From: RUG14300 sp964391805
GTDB taxonomy: Bacteria; Bacillota; Clostridia; Christensenellales; CAG-1252
Reading direction: 5' to 3'
Length of the DNA: 64,000 bases
Assembly: GCA_964391805.1 (NCBI GenBank)
Contig: CAYMNK010000007.1
Location: 1-64,000 of the forward strand
The translations under genes were made by a program, and so were the position numbers. The notes under the pieces were generated by a model. That model made no database searches. It had not been told where the DNA came from and was given only the letters and a program-made list of their open reading frames with translations. How positions within the stretch are numbered: position 1 is the first letter of the stretch; each line of letters begins with the position of its first letter. Positions 1 through 9,000 of the stretch are shown in pieces.

Positions 1-121
1 TTCCCCTGGAAATGGTTACATTTTCAGAGGATTTTTTTTTATAAGTAAATGACATTACAAGATTATGTTGTGTCCGGTTTTATAAGGAATCAGATACCGA
101 CGCAATGCGTCGCCCTGTCGG

Positions 122-353
122 GTTCGACTACAGACTTCGTCTTCCGCTCAGTATGACAAGATGAGCAAATACAAAAGGGCAAAATGAAAACCAAGTACGA
201 AGACTTGCTTTTTGGCGGGCGCTTACTAAGCGCCCCTACGAAACCGTAATATATTATTGCCAGTTTACGTAAAATGAAATATATGTTTTGACTTGCTTTT
301 TTAATATGGAATCAGATACCGACGCAATGCGTCGCCCTGTCGGGTTCGACTAC
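122..353. repeat. Direct repeat copy 1 (232 bp) flanking the IS3 element
   Basis: Aligned by eye with 1876-2107 at a constant offset of 1754 bp, with one mismatch seen (cttccgc versus ctttcgc). The copy contains a REP-like hairpin at 214-239. The two copies bracket the IS3 element and its flanks, so recombination between them would delete the IS. Confidence 0.85.
214..239 (-). repeat. REP-like hairpin
   Basis: GGCGGGCG, then a palindrome centred on TTACTAA, then CGCCCCTAC. Read on the minus strand it is GTAG followed directly by the hairpin, the tetranucleotide-plus-palindrome layout of REP elements mobilised by RAYT transposases. A second copy, inside the second long direct repeat, is at 1968-1993. 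Confidence 0.7.
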
Positions 354-457
354 GGTTTTCAACCTTGCTCAGAATGACAGGATGGTGCGGTGCTGTTCAT
401 AATTATTCCATTCAGTATGACATTGATTGATATCAATTCAAATAATTGCTTTAAAAA

Positions 458-1333
458 TTAATAACATCCTTTACAAGCAACCTTCAATGGCGGACAGTAC
501 CCTAAGGTGCTGTGAGGACGATCATGGTTATAATAATGCTTATAATACGCCATTACTTTTTTGTATTCATCTAACGTTAAATGTCCCACCTTTCCAACTT
601 CTGTTTTCATACTCTTCCAGAACGTTTCTATAAAGCAATTATCCGCAGGCGTATGCGGTCGTGACATGCTGTGCTTTATTCCATATCGTTTTAGTAATTG
701 GTAAAATGATTTACTTACAAACGGTGATCCTCTATCGGTCATTACCATATTCGGTACTCCATAATCCCTTATTGCCATTTCAACTACCGCACATGCCGTT
801 TCACTATTGTTTTTACAGTCACACATTTCACCTTCTAACACCTTATTTCTAATGTTAATTGCCCCACACGTATATACTTTTCGTCCGTTTACAATCTGTT
901 CTGTGAAATCCATACTTAAGATTCTACCCTCTTTTTCTTCTTCAGTTAGTTTGCGATATATATTATCGGCTATATATATTTCATTTATTGGTGTAGATGT
1001 ATATACATTTTTACCTTTCCTACGGCCGTACTTTGAGCATAACCCTTGCTCTTTTAGTATTCTACTTATCTTTCGCTCGGAAATCCGTACGTTTTCTTTG
1101 ATTAATTCCCTATGTATTATACGTCTTCCAAAATTCCCGAAATGCCTCCAAAACATTCTTACAACCTGTTCAGTCTCTTCAATTGGATTAGTTTTCTTGG
1201 GATGATGAATTCTATAATAGTAATTAGAGAGCGAAATATCTAAAAGTCTGCATACTTTGCTTGCGGAATAATCCCGTAGCTCTCTTATAGCAAAATCTAC
1301 TCTTTCCGATTCTGCTTTGCAAAGTATGCACAA
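458..1333 (-). CDS. IS3-family transposase OrfB (DDE integrase core)
   Basis: This is the catalytic half of an IS3-family transposase, about 290 residues. An N-terminal HTH_21-like segment containing SLSNYYYRI precedes an rve integrase core with the three acidic residues in order: D in SMDFTE, D in MTDRGSPF and E in CFIETFWKSMK, followed by the usual YNHDRPHSTLGY close. The frame opens at a TTG at 1333 inside orfA, with no ribosome binding site, so it is probably made only as an OrfAB fusion by -1 frameshifting. No internal stop is seen. It cuts and joins DNA during transposition. Confidence 0.92.
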   Translation of the reverse strand: MCILCKAESERVDFAIRELRDYSASKVCRLLDISLSNYYYRIHHPKKTNPIEETEQVVRMFWRHFGNFGRRIIHRELIKENVRISERKISRILKEQGLCSKYGRRKGKNVYTSTPINEIYIADNIYRKLTEEEKEGRILSMDFTEQIVNGRKVYTCGAINIRNKVLEGEMCDCKNNSETACAVVEMAIRDYGVPNMVMTDRGSPFVSKSFYQLLKRYGIKHSMSRPHTPADNCFIETFWKSMKTEVGKVGHLTLDEYKKVMAYYKHYYNHDRPHSTLGYCPPLKVACKGCY

Positions 1334-1599
1334 GCTTTTTTTAGTATCTCGTTTTCCATTCTAAGATCTTCATTTTCCCTTTGTATTCGTTTGATCGTAT
1401 TCCCGGGAATTACGGCTTTATTATCGAATGCTGATTCTCCTTCGTGGTCATACTCACTTATCCAACGATACACGGTTTGTCGATCAATTCCGCCAAGTAG
1501 TTCAAAAATTTCTTTTGGTTTTAATACTCCGCTTTTCATCAAATGTACTGCCGAAAGTTTAAACTCTTTTGTGTATTCTTTTCGTTCTCTTTTGCTCAT
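1297..1599 (-). CDS. IS3-family transposase OrfA (helix-turn-helix)
   Basis: This small basic protein has an N-terminal helix-turn-helix (KEYTKEFKLSAVHLM, then IDRQTVYRWISEY) and a C-terminal leucine-zipper-like coiled coil (RENEDLRMENEILKKA), the standard OrfA architecture for DNA-end binding and dimerisation. I chose the ATG at 1599 because AAAAGGAG lies just upstream; a longer frame opens at 1623 without such a site. It overlaps orfB by 37 bp, with the slippery site inside the overlap. Confidence 0.88.
   Translation of the reverse strand: MSKRERKEYTKEFKLSAVHLMKSGVLKPKEIFELLGGIDRQTVYRWISEYDHEGESAFDNKAVIPGNTIKRIQRENEDLRMENEILKKACAYFAKQNRKE
1335..1342 (-). other. Programmed -1 frameshift site in the IS3 transposase
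   Basis: Minus-strand reading is A-AAA-AAA-G (seven A then G). In the orfA frame this is CTA AAA AAA GCT; slipping back one base gives AAA AGC TTG TGC, which enters the orfB frame without a stop. A-rich heptamers of this type are known -1 frameshift signals in IS3 elements. Confidence 0.75.
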
Positions 1600-1779
1600 T
1601 TCAATTCTCCTTTTAGGTGTCATTTGTCATTTGGATTTCTTCCAAAAACATTATACCACAAATAGAAAAATATGAAATAAAGAAATAAAGGTTGGGGATT
1701 CATTGATTTATGCGGGCGATAATGAGCAATATATGTCATGCCAAGCATAGAAAACTACGATAAGATTCAACCCATCAGT

Positions 1780-1912
1780 TGTCATCCTGAGTGTAGCGAC
1801 AGCGAAATCGAAGGATCTTATTCCTTGTTTATATGGATTAAGATACTGCTCGGTTACACCTCGCACTGCTTCGCAGTTCGACTACAGACTTCGTCTTTCG
1901 CTCAGTATGACA
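1780..1912. repeat. MITE-like element with TGTCATYCTGAG ends
   Basis: Starts TGTCATCCTGAG and ends CTCAGTATGACA, which are imperfect inverted repeats. The length of 133 bp and the internal GAATCGAAGGATCTTATTCC match the two copies at 18328-18455 and 20314-20441. No coding capacity. Its right part is also the start of the second long direct repeat (1876-2107). Confidence 0.6.
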
Positions 1913-2107
1913 AGATGAGCAAATACAAAAGGGCAAAATGAAAACCAAGTACGAAGACTTGCTTTTTGGCGGGCGCTTACTAAGCGCCCCTACGAAACCG
2001 TAATATATTATTGCCAGTTTACGTAAAATGAAATATATGTTTTGACTTGCTTTTTTAATATGGAATCAGATACCGACGCAATGCGTCGCCCTGTCGGGTT
2101 CGACTAC
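1876..2107. repeat. Direct repeat copy 2 (232 bp) flanking the IS3 element
   Basis: Second copy of the 122-353 repeat, including a REP-like hairpin at 1968-1993. The sequence up to 2340 continues with further repeat fragments (CTCAGAATGACA near 2124) and no gene. Confidence 0.85.
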
Positions 2108-2260
2108 AGACTTCGTCTTTCGCTCAGAATGACATGATTGGTCGCTTTCGCTTGCCTTGATATGAATTAAGATTCCGATGCGTTGCATCGCCCTTCGAAT
2201 TCGACTTCAATTTTAAACCTCAAAATTGGTATCAAAATATGTAAACTAAAGATAACAAAA

Positions 2261-2286
2261 GTAGGGGCGATTAGTAATCGCCCGCC
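2261..2286 (+). repeat. REP-like hairpin downstream of the RAYT gene
   Basis: GTAG followed by the palindrome GGGCGATTA/TAATCGCCC and GCC. Its orientation is opposite to the copies at 2993 and 3070, so the RAYT gene lies between inverted REP-like hairpins. Confidence 0.75.
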
Positions 2287-2340
2287 AAAAGATAGTCACG
2301 CACTCGCTTTAAAATTTGCACTAATTATTTGCCTATTCTA

Positions 2341-2862
2341 TCAATATATATATATTATTCCTCCGATATACAATTCATCGCTGAGCCAATTGATCGGGTT
2401 TTCGTAAATATATCGGCAATGTTCTTCGTAATCTGTGCGATTTCTAACGATATGATCAAAAAAAGATTTTTGCCAAATCGAAATCCCGATACTTTTTGAA
2501 ACATACCTCTTTAATTGTTTTACAATCTGTGATATTGTGGGCGAGTCCGTTTGTAGTTTATTTTCACTACCGCATATCTGCAATAAAACATGGATATGAT
2601 TGGGCATAATCACATAAGTATCTACATACACAGTAGGATATGCTGACGAAATGCTATTTATTGCATCATCTACAATTTGACCATATTGTGATAAATTAAC
2701 ATTTTGCGGGCTTTGAATAAGATCAGAGGTTAATTCTGTTTGATTCCAAAAAAGATTCCGTCTTCCTAATGTGCAAATCGTAATAAAATAAACACCACAA
2801 GAACTATAGTTGTAATCTTCTAAACGATTCTTTTTCCTTTCATGCAATCTTTTTGGATCCAT
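2341..2862 (-). CDS. REP-associated tyrosine transposase (RAYT, IS200/Y1-like)
   Basis: A 173-residue single-domain Y1/HUH transposase of the RAYT type, which nicks single-stranded REP hairpins. YFITICT is near residue 25, the HUH metal-binding pair is in MPNHIHVLL (H89, H91), and the family C-terminal block RNRTDYEEHCRYIYENP carries the likely nucleophile Y145. I chose the ATG at 2862 because AGAGGTG lies about 7 nt upstream; the frame is open 15 codons further without a site. It is flanked by REP-like hairpins with a 5' GTAG on the appropriate strand (2261, 2993, 3070), and similar hairpins recur across the window. It looks intact. RAYTs are usually single-copy and not self-mobilising. Confidence 0.85.
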   Translation of the reverse strand: MDPKRLHERKKNRLEDYNYSSCGVYFITICTLGRRNLFWNQTELTSDLIQSPQNVNLSQYGQIVDDAINSISSAYPTVYVDTYVIMPNHIHVLLQICGSENKLQTDSPTISQIVKQLKRYVSKSIGISIWQKSFFDHIVRNRTDYEEHCRYIYENPINWLSDELYIGGIIYIY

Positions 2863-2958
2863 TACAAACACCTCTATTATATTATACCACCAATATGTAA
2901 AAAACAAGAATTTCTTTTTTATTTAGTTTTACGTTTTTCTTTTAAAATAATGATTATT

Positions 2959-2990
2959 AAAAAGAAAGTATGCCGATAAGCATACTTTCT
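2959..2990 (-). terminator. Intrinsic terminator of the metNIQ operon
   Basis: On the minus strand an 11-bp stem (AGAAAGTATGC with GCATACTTTCT, loop TTATCG) is followed by TTTTTAA. It is the first strong terminator after metQ and comes just before the RAYT gene. Confidence 0.7.
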
Positions 2991-2992
2991 TG

Positions 2993-3014
2993 GGCGGGCG
3001 ATTAATAATCGCCC
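2993..3014 (-). repeat. REP-like hairpin (truncated, abuts T run)
   Basis: GGCGGGCGATTAATAATCGCCC followed on the plus strand by T7 instead of CTAC, so the GTAG tetranucleotide is missing in this copy. Confidence 0.65.
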
Positions 3015-3069
3015 TTTTTTTGTAATATTTTATTGCCATTTCTAAAAGCAAATGCGAGAACTTGCTTTT

Positions 3070-3095
3070 GGCGGGCGATTAATAATCGCCCCTAC
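3070..3095 (-). repeat. REP-like hairpin downstream of metQ
   Basis: GGCGGGCGATTAATAATCGCC then CCTAC; on the minus strand GTAG leads into the hairpin. A short ACTTGCTTTT leader precedes it on the plus strand, as in the copies at 214, 12429, 12512 and 16456. Confidence 0.7.
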
Positions 3096-3199
3096 ATGCG
3101 TGTAACATATTTTTGTCGTTTTTTTTGATAAGTGTATGTTCTTATATATGCTTTTTACACTTTTAACACAAAAGATGTTTAAAATGTTTTGATATGTTA

Positions 3200-4081
3200 C
3201 TACTTAATTTCGCCTCTGAGGTCGATTTGGGTGGTGCTGTCACAAGTCATTGCACCTAAATAGGTGTCGTGGAAGTACTGAGAAACGGCTTCGGAAAGCA
3301 TTACATCGGACAAAGCGTCGATTTTTGCTTTATATACTTCGTCGTTCTTATAGTCGTCAAGTCTTGCTGCGATTACGTTAGCCTTACCCGATACTTGAGC
3401 GGGATCATCTTCTACTGCTGCTCTCTCTTCACTGGTTACGTTGCCGGTGTATGCGGTGTTGCAGGGGAGCAATGCGAAATCATAGTCGGCTCTGGATGCT
3501 ACGAGAAGGTTCTCGGCAATAAGGGTAACTTTAACATTACCGTCTTTACTCGTCCAATCACGAGCAACATCACCAAGTGTTAAGCTTTCGCCATCGGCAC
3601 TTATGGGGTAATTATCACCCTCTACGTCCTTAGAGATAACGCCCTTAGCCTCTAAAAGTTGGAATGCTCTAACTGCGTTAGATGTATCGTTACAGATTGC
3701 GAAAGTTTTGCCTTCGGTAACAGCTGTGCCCTTACTTGCTTTACCGTAGTAGATTCCTAAAGGCTCGTAGTGTACCTTAACGGAAGCGAATAAAGCAGTT
3801 TTGCCGTTGTACTCATTGAGATAAGGAACGTGTTGGAAATAGTTAGCATCATAGTCGCCATTTGCTACTGAATCATTTTGCATAGTCCAGTCAAGAATGG
3901 TAACTTCTAATTTATAACCTTTCTTAGCGAGTTCTTCTTTAACGATACCGTTAAGCACCTCTGCATGGGGAACGTCGGATGCACAAACCTTGATAACGTT
4001 TTCATTGGAGCAACCTACGAATACGGAGATGCTCAAACATATTGTCAATACTACTAATAAAATCGATATAATTTTTTTCAT
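3200..4081 (-). CDS. metQ: Methionine-binding lipoprotein MetQ (NlpA family)
   Basis: Solute-binding subunit of a MetNIQ-type importer, 293 residues. A lipoprotein signal ends at the lipobox VFVGC (C24), and the mature part has the NlpA hallmarks: VPHAEVLN, YDANYFQHVPYLNEYNG and an APLGI-like LGIYYGK segment. It would be tethered outside the membrane and deliver methionine to MetI. The start has GAGGAC upstream and lies 2 bp after the metI stop, so it is the last gene of the metN-metI-metQ operon. Family members may also bind D-methionine or other small amino acids; the leader peptide upstream favours methionine. Confidence 0.93.
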   Translation of the reverse strand: MKKIISILLVVLTICLSISVFVGCSNENVIKVCASDVPHAEVLNGIVKEELAKKGYKLEVTILDWTMQNDSVANGDYDANYFQHVPYLNEYNGKTALFASVKVHYEPLGIYYGKASKGTAVTEGKTFAICNDTSNAVRAFQLLEAKGVISKDVEGDNYPISADGESLTLGDVARDWTSKDGNVKVTLIAENLLVASRADYDFALLPCNTAYTGNVTSEERAAVEDDPAQVSGKANVIAARLDDYKNDEVYKAKIDALSDVMLSEAVSQYFHDTYLGAMTCDSTTQIDLRGEIK

Positions 4082-4083
4082 AA

Positions 4084-4755
4084 TTAATTTGTCCTCTTTC
4101 TTTTATCTATTTTCTTTGCTATTTGTAATCCTGCCTCTTGGAGAAGCTGGACAATTACCACTACTACGACGGTGAGTATCCAGAATATCGACTTATTCAG
4201 ATAGTCACCTGTATTACGAGTATAGAATGTATAAATATCTGCAATCAAACCGCCTGCACCGATGTTATAGGCAAATGATGTATATCCCAAGACGCTTACT
4301 GCTACTACCGCAACTCCCGTAATAAGGGAAACTTTAGCTTCGGGTAATAGAACCTTGGTGATAAGTTGGAAATTAGATGCACCTAACGATCTAACTGCTT
4401 CAAGTTCGCCCGACGGAACCTCTGCAAGGGACTGCTCGACCATTCTCGAAACGAGTCCGAATGCCGATACCGTCAAGGGGATAAGTATTGTATACCAACT
4501 GCCCGATCCGCTACCGAACCAAGCACGGCTCCAAGGCATACATATAACGATTATAATCAAACAAGGTACCGAACGTAAAATATTTACAATAAGTCCAACG
4601 ATAACGTTCAACGGTTTACATGGCTTCAAACCGTTTTTAGAGGTGACGTTGAGCAATATTCCACAAGGAAGTCCTATTACGTATGCAAATAAGGTCGATA
4701 GCAAGGTCATACCGAGCGTTTCGCCTATAGATCTCATTACATCAGCAAAAGTCAT
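4084..4755 (-). CDS. metI: Methionine ABC transporter permease MetI
   Basis: Membrane subunit of the importer, 224 residues, with about five hydrophobic segments and the permease EAA-type loop LEAVRSLGASNFQLITKV that docks on the ATPase. I chose the internal ATG at 4755 because GAGGAGG lies about 9 nt upstream; an ATG at 4773 is actually made by that ribosome site's own bases. With this start it overlaps the metN end by 14 bp, which suggests translational coupling. C-terminal RKRTN is a short cytoplasmic tail. Confidence 0.93.
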   Translation of the reverse strand: MTFADVMRSIGETLGMTLLSTLFAYVIGLPCGILLNVTSKNGLKPCKPLNVIVGLIVNILRSVPCLIIIVICMPWSRAWFGSGSGSWYTILIPLTVSAFGLVSRMVEQSLAEVPSGELEAVRSLGASNFQLITKVLLPEAKVSLITGVAVVAVSVLGYTSFAYNIGAGGLIADIYTFYTRNTGDYLNKSIFWILTVVVVVIVQLLQEAGLQIAKKIDKRKRTN

Positions 4756-5737
4756 TTGTATCAACCTCCTCATACGCTACGCCCTTACCGTCGAGATACT
4801 CGCAAAGTTTATCGATATCTTCTTCGTAATAAGGCAATCTAAACATTATTTGTCCATAAGTCTTACCGTTGATTATTTTAGTTTCGGCATAGAATATGGA
4901 TATTAGAATATTACATTCCTGAATAATGTTGGTGATAATCGGATCTTCGATTGTTTCGTCAAACATCAACTTGATTAGTTTCTCGCCCTTGATACCGGTG
5001 TTAATTCTCGACGAATAGATAAGCTTCTTAGCAACGGCATCCTTGGGGGATAGAAACACATCTTGAAGGGATCCTATTGTGGATATAGTAGATTTATCGA
5101 TAATAGCAACCTTATTACAGATAGCCTCGATAACCGACATTTGGTGTGAAATGATTACCACGGTAAGATTGAGCTTTTGATTGAGTTCCTTGAGTAACTC
5201 GAGAATAGAATTGGTTGTTTCGGGATCCAATGCAGAGGTCGCCTCGTCGCAGAGAAGTATCTCGGGATCGGTCATCAGTGCACGTGCTATTGCAACTCTT
5301 TGTTGTTGTCCGCCCGAAAGTTGAGAGGGATATGCATCAAGTTTATCACCGAGTCCAACTGTTTCTAATAATTTGATAGCCTTTTCCTTACGATTCACGT
5401 CCTTATTGAGTTCGCCTGCAAGCTCTACATTTTTGAGCACACTGCGTTGCTGTAAAAGATTGAATTGTTGGAAAATCATTGACACCTTGCGTCTGATTTG
5501 TCTAAGCCTCGGCTCACTGACTGCTGTCAAGTCCTCTCCGTCAATATAGATATGACCTGACGTGGGGCGTTCGAGTAAATTGATACAACGAACCAATGTG
5601 CTCTTACCTGCACCCGAAAGTCCGATAATACCGTAGATATCGCCGTCTTCGATATCGAGATTGATATCACGAAGTGCGACTACCTCGTCACTTTTGCCTT
5701 CGCTATAGATTTTACATAAGTTTTCGATTTTAATCAT
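4742..5737 (-). CDS. metN: Methionine ABC transporter ATPase MetN
   Basis: ATP-hydrolysing subunit, 331 residues. Walker A is GLSGAGKST (residues 39-47), the signature is LSGGQQQR (140-147) and Walker B is LLCDEATSALDP (D164, E165). From about residue 250 a C-terminal NIL domain follows (YAETKIINGKTYGQIMFRLP), the methionine-sensing domain known to inhibit transport in the E. coli enzyme. The start has AAAAGGAAT about 8 nt upstream. It is first in the operon and sits behind a leader peptide and terminator. Confidence 0.95.
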   Translation of the reverse strand: MIKIENLCKIYSEGKSDEVVALRDINLDIEDGDIYGIIGLSGAGKSTLVRCINLLERPTSGHIYIDGEDLTAVSEPRLRQIRRKVSMIFQQFNLLQQRSVLKNVELAGELNKDVNRKEKAIKLLETVGLGDKLDAYPSQLSGGQQQRVAIARALMTDPEILLCDEATSALDPETTNSILELLKELNQKLNLTVVIISHQMSVIEAICNKVAIIDKSTISTIGSLQDVFLSPKDAVAKKLIYSSRINTGIKGEKLIKLMFDETIEDPIITNIIQECNILISIFYAETKIINGKTYGQIMFRLPYYEEDIDKLCEYLDGKGVAYEEVDTNDFC

Positions 5738-5798
5738 TTATGATTCCTTTTAAATTGTTTTCGTGAAAATGTGTGTAGACCTACCCGAGCCAATCCGT

Positions 5799-5835
5799 AA
5801 AAAAGGCTCGGAAAACTCTATTAACGTCCCGAGCC
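5799..5835 (-). terminator. Attenuator terminator in the metN leader
   Basis: On the minus strand GGCTCGG (5829-5835) pairs with CCGAGCC (5805-5811), followed at once by T6. The first arm, extended as GCTCGGGAC (5826-5834), is also a perfect 9-bp complement of GTCCCGAGC inside the leader peptide frame (5899-5907). The two pairings are mutually exclusive, as expected for a terminator/antiterminator switch. A further GGCTCGGG lies just downstream (5784-5791) and could pair with the second terminator arm. Confidence 0.75.
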
Positions 5836-5864
5836 AAAATTGTTAACGCAATGTGTACTCTAAC

Positions 5865-5948
5865 TTACTTAGACAAGGCAAAGAACCCACGCGCATTCGC
5901 TCGGGACAGTAACATTCGCATCATCATTTTGAAGCTATTAGTTGCCAT
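5865..5948 (-). CDS. Methionine-rich leader peptide (27 codons) upstream of metN
   Basis: A short frame with ATG at 5948, TAA at 5865-5867 and a strong AAGGAAGG site about 7 nt before the start. Residues 7-13 read KMMMRML, with four Met codons within five positions directly upstream of the bases that form the antiterminator arm. A sigma-A promoter lies about 30 nt upstream. I infer a trp-leader-like role: stalling at Met codons when charged tRNA-Met is scarce would leave the arm at 5899-5907 free to pair with 5826-5834 and block the terminator. No SAM riboswitch or T-box sequence was seen. Confidence 0.72.
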   Translation of the reverse strand: MATNSFKMMMRMLLSRANARGFFALSK

Positions 5949-5980
5949 AATTTGCCTTCCTTTTAAAAGTTTCTATTTCG

Positions 5981-6009
5981 ATTGTACGCCTTTTTCTCTC
6001 TCTTGTCAA
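5981..6009 (-). promoter_or_regulatory. Sigma-A promoter of the met leader
   Basis: Minus strand: TTGACA (6004-6009), 17-bp spacer, TACAAT (5981-5986). Start of transcription is expected near 5974, giving a short 5' UTR before the leader ATG at 5948. Confidence 0.8.
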
Positions 6010-6064
6010 CCGTTTTGAACATTGTTTTGATTTTATTGACAATTTTTTACTATTTTATCATATC

Positions 6065-9000
6065 TTATTGATTATAAAACTCCACTTTTTCTTGTTCTTC
6101 TATATTGTACGTTCTACCTCCTACTACAGTATAAACCTTTTGAGTGTTGTTAAAGGAGTATTCAAATGCGGTATTATAGGTATGGAAATTGGCAAAGTCT
6201 GCATCGTTCCACATACTGTTACCAGTTTTATTTATATAATAAGTACCATAGTATATATATATATCAGGTCTGGTTGTACTATTTGTTAGCGTTAAGGCGT
6301 TAGTAAGTCTGTTTGCAGCGATGTACGTTGTTGTTGATTCAAGTTTAATTAGCTCTTGATAATCAGTATTATCAGCAAATTCTTTTTGAGCTCCAAAAAT
6401 AACGTTAGCATTATCGTATACATTAAATGAATCTACACCACCGTTACATGTAAATCTGCCTTTATAGATGTAAACATTTGCAGTTAAGGATGTCTCTATT
6501 GTTGCCGTTGTTGCGTAAGTTGACGAATTAGTTGAAATTTTAGAAACACCTGTCACAAAGGCACCACCGTTACCTCCCGAGAATGTTCCATCATAGATTT
6601 CAACCGTTGCACCACCGACTACCTTAAAACCATAAAATGCGGCAGGTCCTGATTTTCCTGTAATATCAGCCATATTTCCTATAAATTCACCATCGTGAAT
6701 CTTAATAGTACCACTACCATTAGCACATATTCCATTCCCATACGCTGCACTATATGTACCATAATAAATCTCGATATTGCCACCATTCATTTCTACCGCG
6801 TGACCACCGGTAATACTTTTTGCCGTTCGCCATCCCGTAAGGTTCAAATATCCAGTTCCAGGTATCGCCTCATAGTAAGCTGCACTATCGCCTTTTTTTT
6901 CATAAAGGTATCCTTCTGTTTTAACCTCAATTGGGTACGTGCCTTGCGTTGTGGAATCACTTCCCATTGTAATACTACCTGCTGCATATACACCACCGCC
7001 AATCCTTGCGGTTATATGAGTTTCTCCGGTGATAGTAACACCTCCGTCCTTTACACGTAGAGCGTAACTGGTTACTACGAGGGAGTTATAATTATAATTA
7101 TCTATATCGGTACTATTATATAAACCGGTATGGGTGAGAGTTAATGTGCCGTTTGAGGTGAATGAACCACCGTTGACATATATACCGTCGGTGTTTACAT
7201 ATTCGGTATATCCGATATTGGATTCGTCACTAATTGGTAGTTTCAAATCATATAAATTAGTCGAAGCGTTATCTCGAGTGTTAGCTGATGTTATAGTGTA
7301 ATTACTATTAGCGTCAAATTCAACATTACCGCCTCTTATAGCTATAGCTGATGCGTTCTTAGTTGTGATGTGGCTACTTGAACCGCTACTATTCGTTAGT
7401 TTAACCTTACCGCCATTAGATACGACGCCAAGCTCATCACATTCAATAGAAGTGTCAGTGAGATTAACAGAGCTATCGGCATTAGCTGTAGAAATAAAAA
7501 CACCAGCAGAAGCGTAATATGTTTCACCTGAAGTTTTGGAAGTCGACTCTGAGCCGATATTAATCAAAGATACGGATATATCTATTTCAATTTTTTTACT
7601 TTCATTGAATGATGTGGCATAGATACCATAATTGTTATCATTACCCGTTAACCAAATCGTAGCATTTTTAACATTAATATTTCCATCTTGGGCGTAAATT
7701 CCATAAGATTTATTACCATTAATCTTATACGAATAATACTCTGAATAGACTGAACCGCCCGATTCGGTATGAATTCCTTTAGCATTTCCTTCGCTGTTAG
7801 GACTAATTTCTATATTACTGCCTATTGATGTAGTCAATTTAACTACACCATTAGCGGAGTAAATAGCGGTTTGACCGCTTCCGTTTGTCATTGTGATAGA
7901 AAAGTCAGTTACTGTAAATTTATCCGATCCACTTATATCCGATCCACTTATAGATGATTTAATTCCATAAGTATTAGAGCCACTAACCGTCATCGAGCCT
8001 TTATTTATCTTGATTGAGTCAGCTCCATCTTCAGCGAATATACCAATAGATGATTCTCCCGATAATGTATATGTATAGTTTTCAGAATTGACCGATCCGC
8101 TGTTTTCAACATAAATACCGGTTGATTCCTCACCATTTACTATAATAGAATGTTTAGCGCCCGATGATATGTTAACTTGACCATTTTGAGAATATATACC
8201 CACAGAATTGTCACCGTTAACGGTAAACCCTGTATTAAATACATTAAAAGAATTAGTTGGGGTGGTGGTAATGGACGAATATATACCATAGGAGTACTTT
8301 CCATTAATGGTAAAATCTGAATTATCAATTGTCAATGTACCTGCATCAATCTTTACGGCTATAGAATTGACACCCTTAATACTGCATTCAGCATTAGATA
8401 TAGCCAAAGAACCACTCCCCATGTCAATAGCGGCATTTTCTTTAGAAATCCCCGAAGCAGAAGTGGTGTCCGGAGTTTTGGTTGTATGTTTAGTAAGCGT
8501 ACCACTATTAATCACAAGATTGCCACCCTGCATGCTAATGATGTTGTTGTTAGACGAATAAAATGTGCCAACACCGACAGTAACGTTAGCATTGCCACTG
8601 TTAAGTATACAATAACTCGCGCCCTGTTTAGCTAATCTTCCGTTGTAAATTTCATTTTCGTCTTTATAATTGCTATTTTCTTCGGTAGACCACTTAAAAT
8701 AGTTAAAATAATCTTCACCGTAAGACGCTTTATCCGATTCTTTGCTATCAACAACATTATATTCAAATTGGCTTGTCGCGTTGGGAATACGAGAAGAAAA
8801 CGAACCACTTTTAATTTGAATTTCACCACCATTAGCATTAACACAAGCAGTTTTATTTACCCCGAAATAAGAGTTGAATGAGCCACTTTGAATATCAAGC
8901 GTTCCATCTACCATTTGTATAGCTGCGTAATAGTCTATCGGCCTCTCTAAATCTTTAGCTTTCTGGATTATATTCTCATAGCCATAAATGGTTACCTGAA

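Larger units (their letters stand above)
1..457. repeat. Gene-free repeat region left of the IS3 element
   Basis: I see no gene here. The stretch is made of dispersed repeat fragments: a segment beginning GGAATCAGATACCGACGC occurs at 86 and again at 308 (222 bp apart), ending in the GGGTTCGACTAC motif seen in many intergenic regions of this window. A REP-like hairpin lies at 214-239 and CTCAGTATGACA-type ends occur near 150 and 410. Confidence 0.7.
440..1660 (-). mobile_element. IS3-family insertion sequence (boundaries approximate)
   Basis: Two overlapping reading frames on the minus strand form a typical IS3 orfA/orfB pair with an A7G slippery site between them. An extended -10 box (TG-G-TATAAT, minus strand, 1650-1655) sits upstream of orfA. 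I could not identify convincing terminal inverted repeats or a short target duplication, so both ends are estimates. Both frames are open, so the element may be active. Confidence 0.8.

Noticed and set aside
458..1623. IS3 transposase as a frameshifted pseudogene
   Set aside because: The overlap contains an A7G slippery site and both frames are intact, which is normal programmed frameshifting for this family.
5738..5980. SAM riboswitch or T-box upstream of metN
   Set aside because: I looked for the conserved S-box core and the T-box GGTGGNACCGCG sequence and found neither; the leader-peptide/terminator model explains the sequence better.
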